NCBI GenBank assembly: GCA_030432295.1
Contig: JAUIHI010000038.1
Location: forward strand, 1-62,358
Direction: 5' to 3'
DNA length: 62,358 bases
Source: Anaerolineae bacterium
GTDB taxonomy: Bacteria > Chloroflexota > Anaerolineae > Caldilineales > Caldilineaceae
Shown: in pieces, positions 24,046-32,974 of the stretch
How positions within the stretch are numbered: the stretch's first letter is position 1
Layout of the letters: each line of letters opens with the position of its first letter
Notes under the pieces: model-generated
The model's input: the letters and a program-made list of their open reading frames with translations, nothing else
Told to the model about the DNA's origin: nothing
The model's database searches: none
Program-made: the position numbers and the translations under genes

Positions 24046-25020
24046 CTAACCCCCTAAAATCTGCCCTCGCAAATCCTCAATCTGCCCGGCCAGTTTCGGC
24101 TCCCGCTCTGGTCCCAGGCGGCGTAGCCGGTGCTTGCGAAAGGCGATCTCCACGGACTTATTCAGGCGTTGGGCCTGGGCTCGATTCTTGCGCGCGTCCA
24201 GCAGGGGTGAACGCCGCCAGCCGCCCACCAGCGAATCGTACTCCGCCTGGGAGAGCAGCACCCCCACTTCCTCGTCCAGTTCGTCCCGCAGCCATAGACG
24301 CTCCTGCCGCCAGGTGAGCAGTACAACGACGCCAATCAGGGCAATCCCTGCCACAGCCAGGCCAATGCTAAGCACAATCCCAAAGCTGTTGACGCTGGAC
24401 AGACTGGCGCCCAGATTGTGGAGGGCGTGGGCGCCGACAGCCGCCACGAATCCGGCTATGGCCCAGCGTTGGGCTGTTCGGTTGTCTTTGGCCTGGCGGG
24501 CCATCCCCAGGCCAATCCCAAAGAGACCCGTATAGAGCGCGTGGTTCAGCCCAAAGATGACGGCCCGCAGAAAGATGAGTACCGTCAAATCGACAAATCC
24601 CCCTTCGCTGAACGCGCCGATAAAGTAGAGGAAGTTCTCGGTCATAGCAAAGCCGAAGCCGATCAGCGCGCCGTAGGTCAGCCCGTCCAACACCCCATCG
24701 AATTCATTGCGCATGAATTTGTAGATGGCGAAGAGGGCCAGCCCTTTGGCGAACTCCTCGACGAAAGGGGCCACCAGGGCTGACTCCACAATGGCCGCGG
24801 TCAAACTGCCCGGATCGCCCACAAAGGGGATACCGATGACGATTTCGCCGAAGAGGCTGGTCACCACCGCCGGGATCGCCCCCCACAAAAAGGCCACAAT
24901 CCCTATCCAGACCGGCTCCCGTTCGTAGCGGTCGGCCAGATAGAAGGCCAGCGCGTAGAAAAAAGTGGGGATGACAGCCGCGGCCAGGCTGACGAGGAAG
25001 CCGATGAGGGTGGTGAGCAT
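24046..25020 (-). CDS. PrsW-family intramembrane metalloprotease
   Basis: The 324-residue protein has about seven to eight membrane helices. It carries the PrsW motifs 'VAPFVEEFAKGLAL' (EEFxK), 'FGFAMTENFLYF' (ExxxF) and 'VIFGLNHALYTGLFG' plus 'GAHALHNLGA' with the conserved histidines. The last ~90 residues form a charged cytoplasmic tail (WRQERLWLRDELDEEVG and on). Bacillus PrsW cuts an anti-sigma factor; the target here is unknown. It is a single-gene unit between two hairpin repeats. Confidence 0.9.
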   Translation of the reverse strand: MLTTLIGFLVSLAAAVIPTFFYALAFYLADRYEREPVWIGIVAFLWGAIPAVVTSLFGEIVIGIPFVGDPGSLTAAIVESALVAPFVEEFAKGLALFAIYKFMRNEFDGVLDGLTYGALIGFGFAMTENFLYFIGAFSEGGFVDLTVLIFLRAVIFGLNHALYTGLFGIGLGMARQAKDNRTAQRWAIAGFVAAVGAHALHNLGASLSSVNSFGIVLSIGLAVAGIALIGVVVLLTWRQERLWLRDELDEEVGVLLSQAEYDSLVGGWRRSPLLDARKNRAQAQRLNKSVEIAFRKHRLRRLGPEREPKLAGQIEDLRGQILGG

Positions 25021-25050
25021 TGGTGAATGTCCTGATGAAATTCTGCCCTG

Positions 25051-25118
25051 CGAAAAGTGAAACGTGAAGCGTGAGATCGCCCGATGATTTCACGTTTTAC
25101 GCTTCACTTTTTGGAGCG
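25051..25118. repeat. Imperfect hairpin, family C (divergent copy)
   Basis: The sequence AAAAGTGAAACGTGAAGCGTG is answered by CACGTTTTACGCTTCACTTTT with several mismatches. It uses the same words (ACGTGA, GAAGCGTG) as the perfect palindrome at 34865-34925. It sits between the PrsW gene and the end of the dehydrogenase gene. Confidence 0.6.
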
Positions 25119-25144
25119 CAAATGGTTGGCGAATATCCGTCTAC

Positions 25145-26167
25145 TTAGGGTCGCAGCAGCACTTTCGACACATCCCCCGGCGCGTCGATCAGCCGGTCAA
25201 ACCAATCGCCCCCTTCGCCCAGAGGAGCTTCCACAATCCACGGGTCCAGCCCCATTTCACCCCGTTCCAGAAGGCCGATGGCCTCGGCAAAGTTGGCCGG
25301 GGTATAGGCGAAGCTGCCCTTCACCACAATCTCCCGGCGGATGATGTCGGCCGCGGGCACTTCGCTCACTTCCTCGTGCAGGCCGCTGAAGATGACTGTA
25401 CCTGTGGGCTGGGTGGCGGAGATGCACTGGCGTCGGGTGACAGCCGCGCCCACCGCATCGACAGCCACAGCTACCCCGCCGTTGGTCGCTTCTTTGATCG
25501 TCTGCACCACATCCACCGAACGGGGGGCCAGGGCTGTGCCGCCCAGCGCAGCGCCCATCGCCAGCCGTTCGCTGTCCAGATCGGCAATGAAGACCTCTGC
25601 CGCGCCTTTCAGTTTCAGTGCCTGCAACGCCAGCAGCCCGATCGGGCCTGCGCCGATAATCAGACAGCTCTGCCCGGCCACATCCCCGGCCAGTTCGCCG
25701 ATGCGCACGCCACAGGCCGTCGGTTCGGTCAGACTGCCCGTGCGCAGGGACATACCCGCGGGCAGTCGGGTGACTGTTTGGGCGGGCACAGCTATAAACT
25801 CAGCGTACGCGCCGGGCCGGTGTGCGCCGATGAGGCGACGGTTGGGGCAGAGTTGATTCAGCCCCCGCTGGTCCCAAATGCTGTTGTCGGTGCAGAAGAG
25901 GGGGTTGACCGTCACCTCCGCGCCCATCGCCAGGGCTGGATTGGCGGTGGTGGCCTGCTCGCCCATTTCCACAATCTCGCCGGAAAATTCGTGGCCCATC
26001 ACCAGCGGCGGCACGCGCAGGGAGTTGTGGCCCAGATAGCCGCTCAACTCGGAGCCACAGATGCCGCCGTAGGCCACGCGGATCAACACTTCGTCGGGCT
26101 GGAGTGTGGGCATGGGTGTCTCGCGCAGAACCATCGAGCGGGGCGCTTCCCAGACCAGAGATTTCAT
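25145..26167 (-). CDS. Zinc-type alcohol/polyol dehydrogenase (MDR family)
   Basis: The start is the ATG at 26167, preceded by AAGGAAAT; the frame extends upstream only through non-family sequence. The 340-residue protein has the catalytic zinc motif 'YGGICGSELSGYLG', 'VMGHEFSGEIVEMG' (GHE), and a Rossmann 'LIIGAGPIGLLALQALK'. 'VTVNPLFCTD...QLCPNRRLIG' stands in place of the structural zinc loop but with fewer cysteines, as in threonine/sorbitol dehydrogenase-like proteins. It lies downstream of the LacI gene on the same strand, so it may belong to the same sugar regulon. Confidence 0.88.
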   Translation of the reverse strand: MKSLVWEAPRSMVLRETPMPTLQPDEVLIRVAYGGICGSELSGYLGHNSLRVPPLVMGHEFSGEIVEMGEQATTANPALAMGAEVTVNPLFCTDNSIWDQRGLNQLCPNRRLIGAHRPGAYAEFIAVPAQTVTRLPAGMSLRTGSLTEPTACGVRIGELAGDVAGQSCLIIGAGPIGLLALQALKLKGAAEVFIADLDSERLAMGAALGGTALAPRSVDVVQTIKEATNGGVAVAVDAVGAAVTRRQCISATQPTGTVIFSGLHEEVSEVPAADIIRREIVVKGSFAYTPANFAEAIGLLERGEMGLDPWIVEAPLGEGGDWFDRLIDAPGDVSKVLLRP

Positions 26168-26332
26168 TATGGATTTCCTTTCGGAGAGAGTGTAGACGCT
26201 GATAGTGCTGATTGGGCGGATGGACGCGAAATGTATGAGTCCAGCCCAATAACAGGTGGCTTTATTGTAGACGGGGTTGGGGTTTTGGGCAATATGAGGT
26301 GGCCGATTCAGGGAATGGGCCGGCACTTTGTG

Positions 26333-27355
26333 TTACAGCGGAGATCGCTCTCTCCCTGTCGATTGACGAATGACCAACTCCGCCTCGATCTGCACGCGAC
26401 GGATCGGGAGACCTGGTTTTTGGATGCGTTCCAGGACCAGACTGGCGGCCTGGCGGCCCAATTCGTGGCCGTTGGAGCGGACCGATGTGAGGGGCGGGTT
26501 GAGATAGGCGGCCATTTCCGTGTCGTCAAAGCTGGCGATAGAGATGTCTTCGGGTACACGCAGCCCGTTTTCCCCGACCGCTCGCAATGCGCCAATCGCC
26601 AGCCAGTCGTTGATGACCAGCAGCGCAGTGGGCCGGGGGGCGCGTGCCAGCAGACGCTGGGCCGCGTTGTAGCCATCTTCGATGCGAGGCCCGGAATAGT
26701 CGATCAGGTCCGGGTCTATCGCAAGGCCCGCGCCGGTCAGGCTTTCCTGATAGACGGCCATGCGGTTGGTCGCCAGTTCTTTGCTGCCCACCCCAAAAAT
26801 AAAGCCGATGCGGGTATGGCCAAGCCCCAGCAGATGAGCCATTATTTGGGCGGTGGCCGTGCGATAGGTGGCAACTACCGCGTCCACATTGAAAGATGTG
26901 TTGCTCAGAGTGACAACCGGATAGCCGTTGGCAGCCAGTCGGGTCAGGGCGGTTTTGGATTTTTCCAAAAAGGAGAGGGTGAGAATCAGCGCGTCCATCC
27001 GCCGACTCGACAGGGCCGCCAATGTCTGGGCCTCACGCTCCGGGTCCAAGGACGTGCTGGTGAGCAGCAGGTCGTAGCCCTGCTCGCGCACAGTCTCCTC
27101 CACCCCCTGTACAATGCTCCAATAATGGGGGTTGTGCAGGTCGGGGATAAGCAGGCCAACGGTGTTGGAGTCGCCGGAACGCAGAGATTGGGCGCGGGCA
27201 TCCGGCGCATAGTTTAGCTGGGAAACAGCCTTCAACACCCGCTCCCGGGTTTCGGCGGAGATGGGCACGTCCGAACTGCCGCTGACCACATAGGAGACTG
27301 TGGCCCGGGAAACACCAGCCAATCTGGCGACATCGCTTTGGGTGGGACGTTTCAT
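26333..27355 (-). CDS. LacI-family transcriptional regulator
   Basis: The 340-residue protein has an N-terminal helix-turn-helix 'QSDVARLAGVSRATVSYVVSG' and hinge 'LNYAPDARAQSLRSG', then a periplasmic-binding-protein-like effector domain ('VGLLIPDLHNPHYWSIVQG', 'ALLVINDWLAIGALRAV', 'SIASFDDTEMAAYLNPPLTSV'). It is divergent from ABC transporter 2. LacI-type palindromes lie just downstream of the -10 box of both its own promoter and the ABC 2 promoter, so repression of both and release by an imported sugar is the likely scheme. Confidence 0.92.
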   Translation of the reverse strand: MKRPTQSDVARLAGVSRATVSYVVSGSSDVPISAETRERVLKAVSQLNYAPDARAQSLRSGDSNTVGLLIPDLHNPHYWSIVQGVEETVREQGYDLLLTSTSLDPEREAQTLAALSSRRMDALILTLSFLEKSKTALTRLAANGYPVVTLSNTSFNVDAVVATYRTATAQIMAHLLGLGHTRIGFIFGVGSKELATNRMAVYQESLTGAGLAIDPDLIDYSGPRIEDGYNAAQRLLARAPRPTALLVINDWLAIGALRAVGENGLRVPEDISIASFDDTEMAAYLNPPLTSVRSNGHELGRQAASLVLERIQKPGLPIRRVQIEAELVIRQSTGRERSPL

Positions 27356-27407
27356 GGACGAGGTTTTCTTGGAAGTTTGATCTCTGGTAAAAGCCGAACG
27401 TCTGATT

Positions 27408-27452
27408 ATGACACGAGTAAATGAATGGTAGCAGATATTTGCCGGTTGTCAA
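27408..27452 (-). promoter_or_regulatory. LacI gene promoter with operator
   Basis: On the minus strand TTGACA (27452-27447) and TACCAT (27430-27425) are 16 bases apart. The operator ATGACACGAGTAAA (27408-27421, plus-strand reading) covers the expected transcription start. Autoregulation is inferred. Confidence 0.62.
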
Positions 27453-27643
27453 GAGATTTTCGTTTTTTTTTGAGGGGTTGCCCAGAATATGCTGGCCATA
27501 TAGCATCAGTCGTTTACGATTTCATAGGAGGAAAGTGCCCCGGATGCCGATAACTCGAACACTGCCATACCGGAGGAGACTGTTCCCGCCCTTTCTTATA
27601 AAAGGTGGCTACTATTGGTGGTAGGGCATATTCCATTTGGCGC

Positions 27644-27688
27644 TTGACAGGTGTCGGGATTATGATACAATCCATTGACTCGTGTCAA
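27644..27688 (+). promoter_or_regulatory. ABC 2 promoter with LacI-type operator
   Basis: TTGACA (27644-27649), a 16-base spacer and TACAAT (27666-27671) form a good promoter. The near-perfect palindrome TTGACTCGTGTCAA (27675-27688), with a central CG as in LacI-family operators, begins three bases after the -10. Its reverse complement matches the site before the LacI gene. Confidence 0.72.
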
Positions 27689-27984
27689 CCCCTACCCCTG
27701 TATTGTTCTAAAAATGGACGCTGCTAGCGCTAAAAAAGATGATTGACGCGGATAAAATCTGCGCAGATCAGAGGTTTCTGTTTTGCTCGTGTCTTCCTAC
27801 ATCCGCTATTCGTCGTTATCTGTGATAATCCGGGACGCCGGGCACGTTGCTGGTTCTGTAACCAATGCTCGATGGGTGCGTTCCATTGCGGGCAGATCAA
27901 TTTCTGTTCGATTACATGACTTGCATATAGTCTGAAGCTGTTTTTTGCCATCAATCGTTCTGTACCATTTCAAAGGAGAGAGCT
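27689..27984 (+). other. Long 5' leader of the ABC 2 operon
   Basis: About 296 bases separate the operator from the GTG start. No gene is visible. Degenerate short words (GCGGATAAAATCTGCGCAGATC near 27748) resemble the decayed ends of intergenic hairpins seen elsewhere. I see no riboswitch that I recognise. Confidence 0.4.
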
Positions 27985-29358
27985 GTGAACGAGATGTCCA
28001 AACCCGAACGTAAGTTGAGCCGTCGTGCCTTTTTGTTTGCTAGTGGTGGCGTAGCCTTCGCTGTGGCCCTGGCGGCCTGTGCCCCGCCCGCGTCAGCCCC
28101 GGCTGCCAGTGGTGGCGCAGCCGAACCCGCTGCCGCTGCCCCCGCCCCAGCCACGGAAGCCGAAGAGATCAGCTTCTTGGTCCGCGCTGACATCCGCAAT
28201 GCCTATGCCGCGGACGCAGCCGCTGCAGCCTGGGCCGAGCAGTTCCCGGATCGCAAGCTGATTCTGGATGAACCAGCCGCAGGTACGGCTGTCAACACCA
28301 AAGTCCAGGCCGCCCAAGCCGCGGGGGATCTGATCTGGGATGGCTACGCGGTCATCGCCGTGCCCTGGGATACAGCCGCGTGGATCAAGCAGGGGTTGAT
28401 CCAGCCTTTGGATGAATTCATTGCTGCCTCGTCGATCCCCGGTGCATCTGATGTGGTGGCGGGGATTATCCCTACGGTGCTCGAATCCACCAAAGCCGAA
28501 GGCAAGCAATACGCCATCCCCGGCAATGTGGGCAGCGTGGCTCTGGGCTGGTACAACGAATTCCTGGACGAGGCTGAGGTGGACCGTCCGCTGTTGACCT
28601 GGGATGACGTGCGCATCGCCGCGGAGAAGGTCCATGCCCTGCATCCGGAGATCAACGCCTTTGACCGACCCAGCACCCCGTTAACCGACTTGGTGGGGAT
28701 GATCTGGGGCGCTTCCGATACACCCTACGCCGACACCGGGCTGATCGACTGGTCGGGGGAAGCCTCGCTGGCCTCCATCGAATGGATGCAGGGGATGGTC
28801 AAGGACGGACTGATGCCTGCGGTCAGCGCCGGTTTTGGTACTTGGCTGCAAAAAGGCACGGCGATTATGTCCTCCTACGATGTTCACGGCACATTGGCCC
28901 AACAGACCTTTGGCGACGGTGCGGCGGATACGGGTATCAATATGCGCCGGGTGGCGGACGAACCCCGATCCGGTGCGCCTTTCTGGCTCAACGGCTGTGT
29001 GGTGCTAGACAAAGCCAACAATCCCCAAGGCATGACCGACTTCTTCCTCTGGTGGTTCAGCCCCCAGAACAAAGCCAATGGCAAGCAGATTGCCGATGTG
29101 GCCGCCAAGCCCGCCTATCAGTACACCTATGACGAGTTTATTGTGGGTGTGCCCAAGCACGCCTGGCAGTTGGAAGGCATCGATCTGGTGCGCAACTCTG
29201 TGCCCTTCCAGGCCAACCTGACCTGGGGCATTGAGACAGGTATTGTCAAGACCTGGCTGGAAAAGGCGTTGGACCCGGCCAACGATCTGGGCGCTGCTGA
29301 GGCCATGGACAGCGCACTCAAAGAGATTGACATCGAAGTCAAGGATATGCTCGGATAG
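27985..29358 (+). CDS. Tat-exported sugar-binding protein of ABC 2
   Basis: The 457-residue extracellular solute-binding protein has a Tat-type lipoprotein signal 'SRRAFLFASGGVAFAVALAA' with lipobox LAAC, then an Ala/Pro linker. 'GDLIWDGYAVIAVPWDTAAWI' and 'QYAIPGNVGSVALGWYNEFLD' are typical of family 1 sugar-binding proteins. AAAGGAGAG precedes the GTG at 27985; an ATG three codons later is also possible. It is the first gene after the LacI-controlled promoter and is separated from the permeases by a hairpin. The ligand is unknown. Confidence 0.88.
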   Translation: MNEMSKPERKLSRRAFLFASGGVAFAVALAACAPPASAPAASGGAAEPAAAAPAPATEAEEISFLVRADIRNAYAADAAAAAWAEQFPDRKLILDEPAAGTAVNTKVQAAQAAGDLIWDGYAVIAVPWDTAAWIKQGLIQPLDEFIAASSIPGASDVVAGIIPTVLESTKAEGKQYAIPGNVGSVALGWYNEFLDEAEVDRPLLTWDDVRIAAEKVHALHPEINAFDRPSTPLTDLVGMIWGASDTPYADTGLIDWSGEASLASIEWMQGMVKDGLMPAVSAGFGTWLQKGTAIMSSYDVHGTLAQQTFGDGAADTGINMRRVADEPRSGAPFWLNGCVVLDKANNPQGMTDFFLWWFSPQNKANGKQIADVAAKPAYQYTYDEFIVGVPKHAWQLEGIDLVRNSVPFQANLTWGIETGIVKTWLEKALDPANDLGAAEAMDSALKEIDIEVKDMLG

Positions 29359-29372
29359 TCATCCCCGAATCT

Positions 29373-29411
29373 CAAATCTCCAGTCACCTGCTCTGGGTGG
29401 CTGGAGATTTG
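29373..29411 (+). terminator. Hairpin between ABC 2 binding protein and permeases
   Basis: A perfect 16-bp stem CAAATCTCCAGTCACC (29373-29388) pairs with GGTGGCTGGAGATTTG (29396-29411) across seven bases and is followed by CTTTG. It would act as a partial terminator or RNA stabiliser. Confidence 0.75.
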
Positions 29412-29492
29412 CTTTGTCGCTGCCCTGGCAAAATGCAGGCTTACAGCGCTATCAGCGCCCTATTTTTTTCACCAGCCAAAAAGGTGTTCGTT

Positions 29493-30425
29493 GTGACTAC
29501 GCAAACCACCTCGACCAGGCCCAAGAATCAACCCAAAAAACAAGCTTCTCTCCTGCGCGACGATCTGCTGGGCTATCTCTTTATTGCGCCAGCGCTTCTC
29601 CTCTACCTCACCTTCAATATCTGGCCCCTGATCCGGGGTATTCTGATGGCTTTTACCGACTACCGCTTCATCTACCCAGATACCCGCTGGGCTTTCAATG
29701 GACTCAACAATTTTGTCAAACTTTTTGACAGCCCCAAAGTGCGAGATGCGGCGATTGTCTCGGCCAAATATTCGTTGATTGTCGTGCCAGCGGTGTTGAT
29801 TCTCGCGCTCTTTACGGCAATTTTGATCAGCCGGGTGCGCCGAGGTTCCAGCTTCTACCGATGGACAGTCTATCTGCCGACAATTCTGCCTGTCGCGGTC
29901 AGCTTTCTGATGTTCCGCCAAATGTACGCGCCCAACTTTGGGCTGATCAACAGTCTGCTGCGAGGATTTGGCGTGGAGAAGCCGCCCTATTGGTTGGGCG
30001 AAGTGACGACGGCTCTGCCCGCGGTGGGCGCGGCCCATCTCTGGATTATCTTTGGCTTCCCCACACTGCTCTTTCTGATCGGCATCTACAATATCGGCTC
30101 GGAACTCTATGAGGCCGCTTCGTTGGACGGGGCGAGCCGCTGGCAGCAGTTTGCCTATATCACCCTGCCCCTGCTCAAGCCGACGACAGCGATGGTACTG
30201 ATTCTGATCGTGCCCGGCGTCTTCGGGGTCACCGACCCGATGCTGATTTTGACCCAGGGCGGCCCCCAGGGATCGACCCAAACGCTTGGCTATTATCTGT
30301 ATGACATCGCCTTTGTCCAAGGCGATCTGCGTCTGGGCTACGCCTCGTCCATCAGTCTGGTGGTCAGCTTGGTCACTGCTGGGCTGGTGGCGCTGATCTT
30401 CCGCTGGTCGCGGGAACGGGAATAA
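29493..30425 (+). CDS. Sugar ABC transporter permease, MalF/UgpA type (ABC 2)
   Basis: The membrane protein has about six helices and the EAA loop 'LYEAASLDGASRWQQFAYITLPLL'. 'LTQGGPQGSTQTLGYYLYDIAF' is the usual segment of this family before the last helix. The GTG at 29493 was chosen because AAAAAGG lies about eight bases upstream; upstream codons read through the hairpin region and are not family-like. It pairs with the next permease, 14 bases downstream. Confidence 0.88.
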   Translation: MTTQTTSTRPKNQPKKQASLLRDDLLGYLFIAPALLLYLTFNIWPLIRGILMAFTDYRFIYPDTRWAFNGLNNFVKLFDSPKVRDAAIVSAKYSLIVVPAVLILALFTAILISRVRRGSSFYRWTVYLPTILPVAVSFLMFRQMYAPNFGLINSLLRGFGVEKPPYWLGEVTTALPAVGAAHLWIIFGFPTLLFLIGIYNIGSELYEAASLDGASRWQQFAYITLPLLKPTTAMVLILIVPGVFGVTDPMLILTQGGPQGSTQTLGYYLYDIAFVQGDLRLGYASSISLVVSLVTAGLVALIFRWSRERE

Positions 30426-30439
30426 AGGAGAATCAACGC

Positions 30440-31366
30440 ATGAGTACCAATTCGTTCGACAAGGCAGCTTCTAGTCGTGGACAAAGCGGCGTGGCCGTGT
30501 GGCTGCGTCGTTATGAGATTCTGCCCCACGCCGCGTTGGCTGTGGTGATGTTTGTGGTCCTATTGCCGATTCTCTGGTTGATCTCCTCGTCGTTGAAGGA
30601 TGCCCAGCAGTTCTACAATCATCCATCGGAATTGCTGCCCCGGGCTATTAGTCTGGTCAACTACCAGTATATGTTCACGGCCATCCAACAGTTGCCGGTC
30701 TATATGACCAATAGTTTCATTCTGGCCTTTGGCGTTACGGCCATTCAGGTGCTGTGCGCGGCGTTGGCTGGCTACGCCTTCGCCCGCATGACCTTCCGGG
30801 GCCGGGACATCATCTTTTTGATGATTGTGATTTCAATGTTTGTGCCCCGGGGCGGTGGGCTGATGGCGTTGTACGAGTTGATGAATTTTCTCAAACTGCG
30901 CAACAGTCTCTTCGGAATGATTCTACTCTTTGGCTCCCATCTGCCCGTGCCCATCTTTATCATGCGCCAGGCGTTTCTCTCCATCCCCAAAGAGATCGAA
31001 GAATCGGCGATGATCGACGGGGCCAGCCGCTGGCAAATCTTTTGGCGCATCGCCCTGCCCCTGGCTACCAGCGCTATGGTGATTGTGGCGACGTTGGCCT
31101 TTGTCGGGGTGTGGAGCGACTTCCTTGTCACCTTCACAATGATCGACCGCGACAGCCAACTGACAATTTCGGTGGGCATCCGTAAGGTGCTGACCAGTGG
31201 CTACGAGACTGCTACGGCCAATGTGCCCGAACTGCGCGGCCAATTCGCCAGCGAAGCTGCGGACGCGGCCATGTTGCTTTTCAGTGCTTTTCCTGTTGTG
31301 CTCATCTATGCGCTCCTCCAGCGCTGGTTTATGAAGGGGATTACGGAAGGGGCGATTAAGTTCTGA
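30440..31366 (+). CDS. Sugar ABC transporter permease, MalG/UgpE type (ABC 2)
   Basis: The 308-residue second permease has the EAA loop 'IEESAMIDGASRWQIFWRIALPLA' and ends 'FMKGITEGAIKF', the standard tail. AAAGGAG precedes the ATG. The insertion 'LTSGYETATANVPELRGQFASEAAD' between the last helices is longer than usual. With the previous gene it forms the membrane channel; the ATPase must come from elsewhere in the genome. Confidence 0.88.
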   Translation: MSTNSFDKAASSRGQSGVAVWLRRYEILPHAALAVVMFVVLLPILWLISSSLKDAQQFYNHPSELLPRAISLVNYQYMFTAIQQLPVYMTNSFILAFGVTAIQVLCAALAGYAFARMTFRGRDIIFLMIVISMFVPRGGGLMALYELMNFLKLRNSLFGMILLFGSHLPVPIFIMRQAFLSIPKEIEESAMIDGASRWQIFWRIALPLATSAMVIVATLAFVGVWSDFLVTFTMIDRDSQLTISVGIRKVLTSGYETATANVPELRGQFASEAADAAMLLFSAFPVVLIYALLQRWFMKGITEGAIKF

Positions 31367-31496
31367 TTCTGGATGAGTTTTTGGCGCTTGCGCAACGGAA
31401 GGAAGTGGTCCTATACTTCCACTACGCAGAACCCCACCAATATGATTGCGTTCTTGTCACACTGTCGCTTGTTGTTCATTCCCAAGGAGAAGAGAA

Positions 31497-32864
31497 ATGT
31501 CTGTAGAGAGCCGTACTGTAAGTCGTCGTAGTTTTCTGCGTCTGGCCGCCGCCGCCGGTGGTATGGCTGCCCTGGCTGCCTGCGCCGCGCCAGCGCCACC
31601 CTCGTCCAGCAGCGCCAGCGACGGGGAAGCTGCGGCTGGCCCGGAACCAATCGAACTGCGGGTGTCGATTCTGCAGGGTGCGCCTGTGCAGCCTGTCAAC
31701 GAATTTCTGAGCGAAGCCACCACTGCCAAGAACCCCAATGTCACGGCCAAATTTGAGTTCATCAGCGGCGATCTGGCCGAGCTGGTCTACGCCCAGGCCG
31801 CGGCGGGAACCCTGGCCGATGTCTTCTTCAGCGCGGATCTCTACGCCGTGCCCTTCGCCAAGAACGATGTCTCCCTCGATCTGAAGGCGATGGCAGAGGG
31901 TGATCCCGATGTGGATTTGGAAGATGTCTTCCCAGCGATGCTTGGCCTGGGCACAGTGGATGGCGAAATTCACTTCCTGCCCTCTGGCCTGGATGTGGTG
32001 ACGATGTACTATAACAAGACCCTTTTTGAGCAGGCCGGGGCCGAATTGCCCACGGACACCTGGACCTGGGATGACCTGATCACCAACACAAAACTGATCA
32101 CGGAGATGGAGCAGGACGAGAATGGCAATCCCAAGTATTGGGGCCTCTCCAACGCCACCTGGAACTGGTGGGCGACAGTCTACCCGTGGATTGTGGGCTA
32201 TGGTGGGTTGATTTTGGAAAACGACCAGTCCACCTGGTCCAGCCCCAAAACAGTAGAGGGGCTACAGGCCTACGCGGACCTGTGGGCCAAGCACAATGTG
32301 GCCCAGCCCCTGGGTCTGGATGTGGGCGGCGATTCCTTCCAATTGGGCCGAGCCGCGGTCTACACCCACATTCAAGCCCTGCGCACCCCCATCCGGGACA
32401 ATGTGGGCGACAAATTCGAGTGGGATATCCAGTTGATGCCGGTGATGCCCGACGGCAAGCACCGCACGGGCATGGGAACCTGGGGTATGTCGGCCTATTC
32501 GGGCAGCAAGCATCCGGAACTGGCCTACCAGTATGTGAAGAACATCATCACGCCGGATGTCCAGACGAAGATGACGAAGGCCGAGATTGTTGTACCCCTG
32601 TTGCGCTCCATCGCCGAACAGAGCGCGTGGATGGATGGGCTGGCGACGCCGCCTGAGAACTTTATGGCCTTTGTCAACGGCGCGGACGACGCGATTCTGC
32701 CTGTGATGGACCACCCGGCCGACTGTGGCAGCTTCTATGTGGGTGTGGTGCAACAGTCCTATCAGGCCGCGCTGGAAGCCGTGATTCGCGGTACGAAGGG
32801 CGCTGAGGAAGCATTTACCGAAGCCGATGCAACCATTCAGTCCTGTCTCAACGACAACGCCTAA
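31497..32864 (+). CDS. Tat-exported sugar-binding protein of ABC 3
   Basis: The 455-residue family 1 extracellular binding protein has a textbook Tat lipoprotein signal 'SRRSFLRLAAAAGGMAALAA' with lipobox LAAC. 'IHFLPSGLDVVTMYYNKTLFEQAGAELP' and 'WTWDDLITNTKLI' are family hallmarks. The ATG at 31497 follows AAGGAGA. It is encoded directly after ABC 2 (130 bases apart) but heads its own transporter set. The ligand is unknown; the reverse-strand YhcH-type gene at the end of the cluster suggests an acidic or amino sugar. Confidence 0.88.
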   Translation: MSVESRTVSRRSFLRLAAAAGGMAALAACAAPAPPSSSSASDGEAAAGPEPIELRVSILQGAPVQPVNEFLSEATTAKNPNVTAKFEFISGDLAELVYAQAAAGTLADVFFSADLYAVPFAKNDVSLDLKAMAEGDPDVDLEDVFPAMLGLGTVDGEIHFLPSGLDVVTMYYNKTLFEQAGAELPTDTWTWDDLITNTKLITEMEQDENGNPKYWGLSNATWNWWATVYPWIVGYGGLILENDQSTWSSPKTVEGLQAYADLWAKHNVAQPLGLDVGGDSFQLGRAAVYTHIQALRTPIRDNVGDKFEWDIQLMPVMPDGKHRTGMGTWGMSAYSGSKHPELAYQYVKNIITPDVQTKMTKAEIVVPLLRSIAEQSAWMDGLATPPENFMAFVNGADDAILPVMDHPADCGSFYVGVVQQSYQAALEAVIRGTKGAEEAFTEADATIQSCLNDNA

Positions 32865-32893
32865 AAGGGGCTGACTTTCCGTACTGATCCGCA

Positions 32894-32933
32894 AAGCGGG
32901 ATGGCAGGGGTGGTTCATCCTGTCATCCCGTTT
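32894..32933 (+). terminator. Hairpin between ABC 3 binding protein and permeases
   Basis: A 15-bp stem AAGCGGGATGGCAGG (32894-32908) pairs with CCTGTCATCCCGTTT (32919-32933), with two G-U pairs, followed by G and TTGTCC. Its position is the same as the hairpins in ABC 2 and ABC 4. Confidence 0.7.
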
Positions 32934-32974
32934 GTTGTCCTATCCTTTTCGTTATTTTATAGGAGGTTGGCCGT

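Noticed and set aside
25376-27217. Long plus-strand reading frame of 613 codons
   Set aside because: It runs antisense across both the dehydrogenase and LacI genes and the gap between them, and shows no domain.
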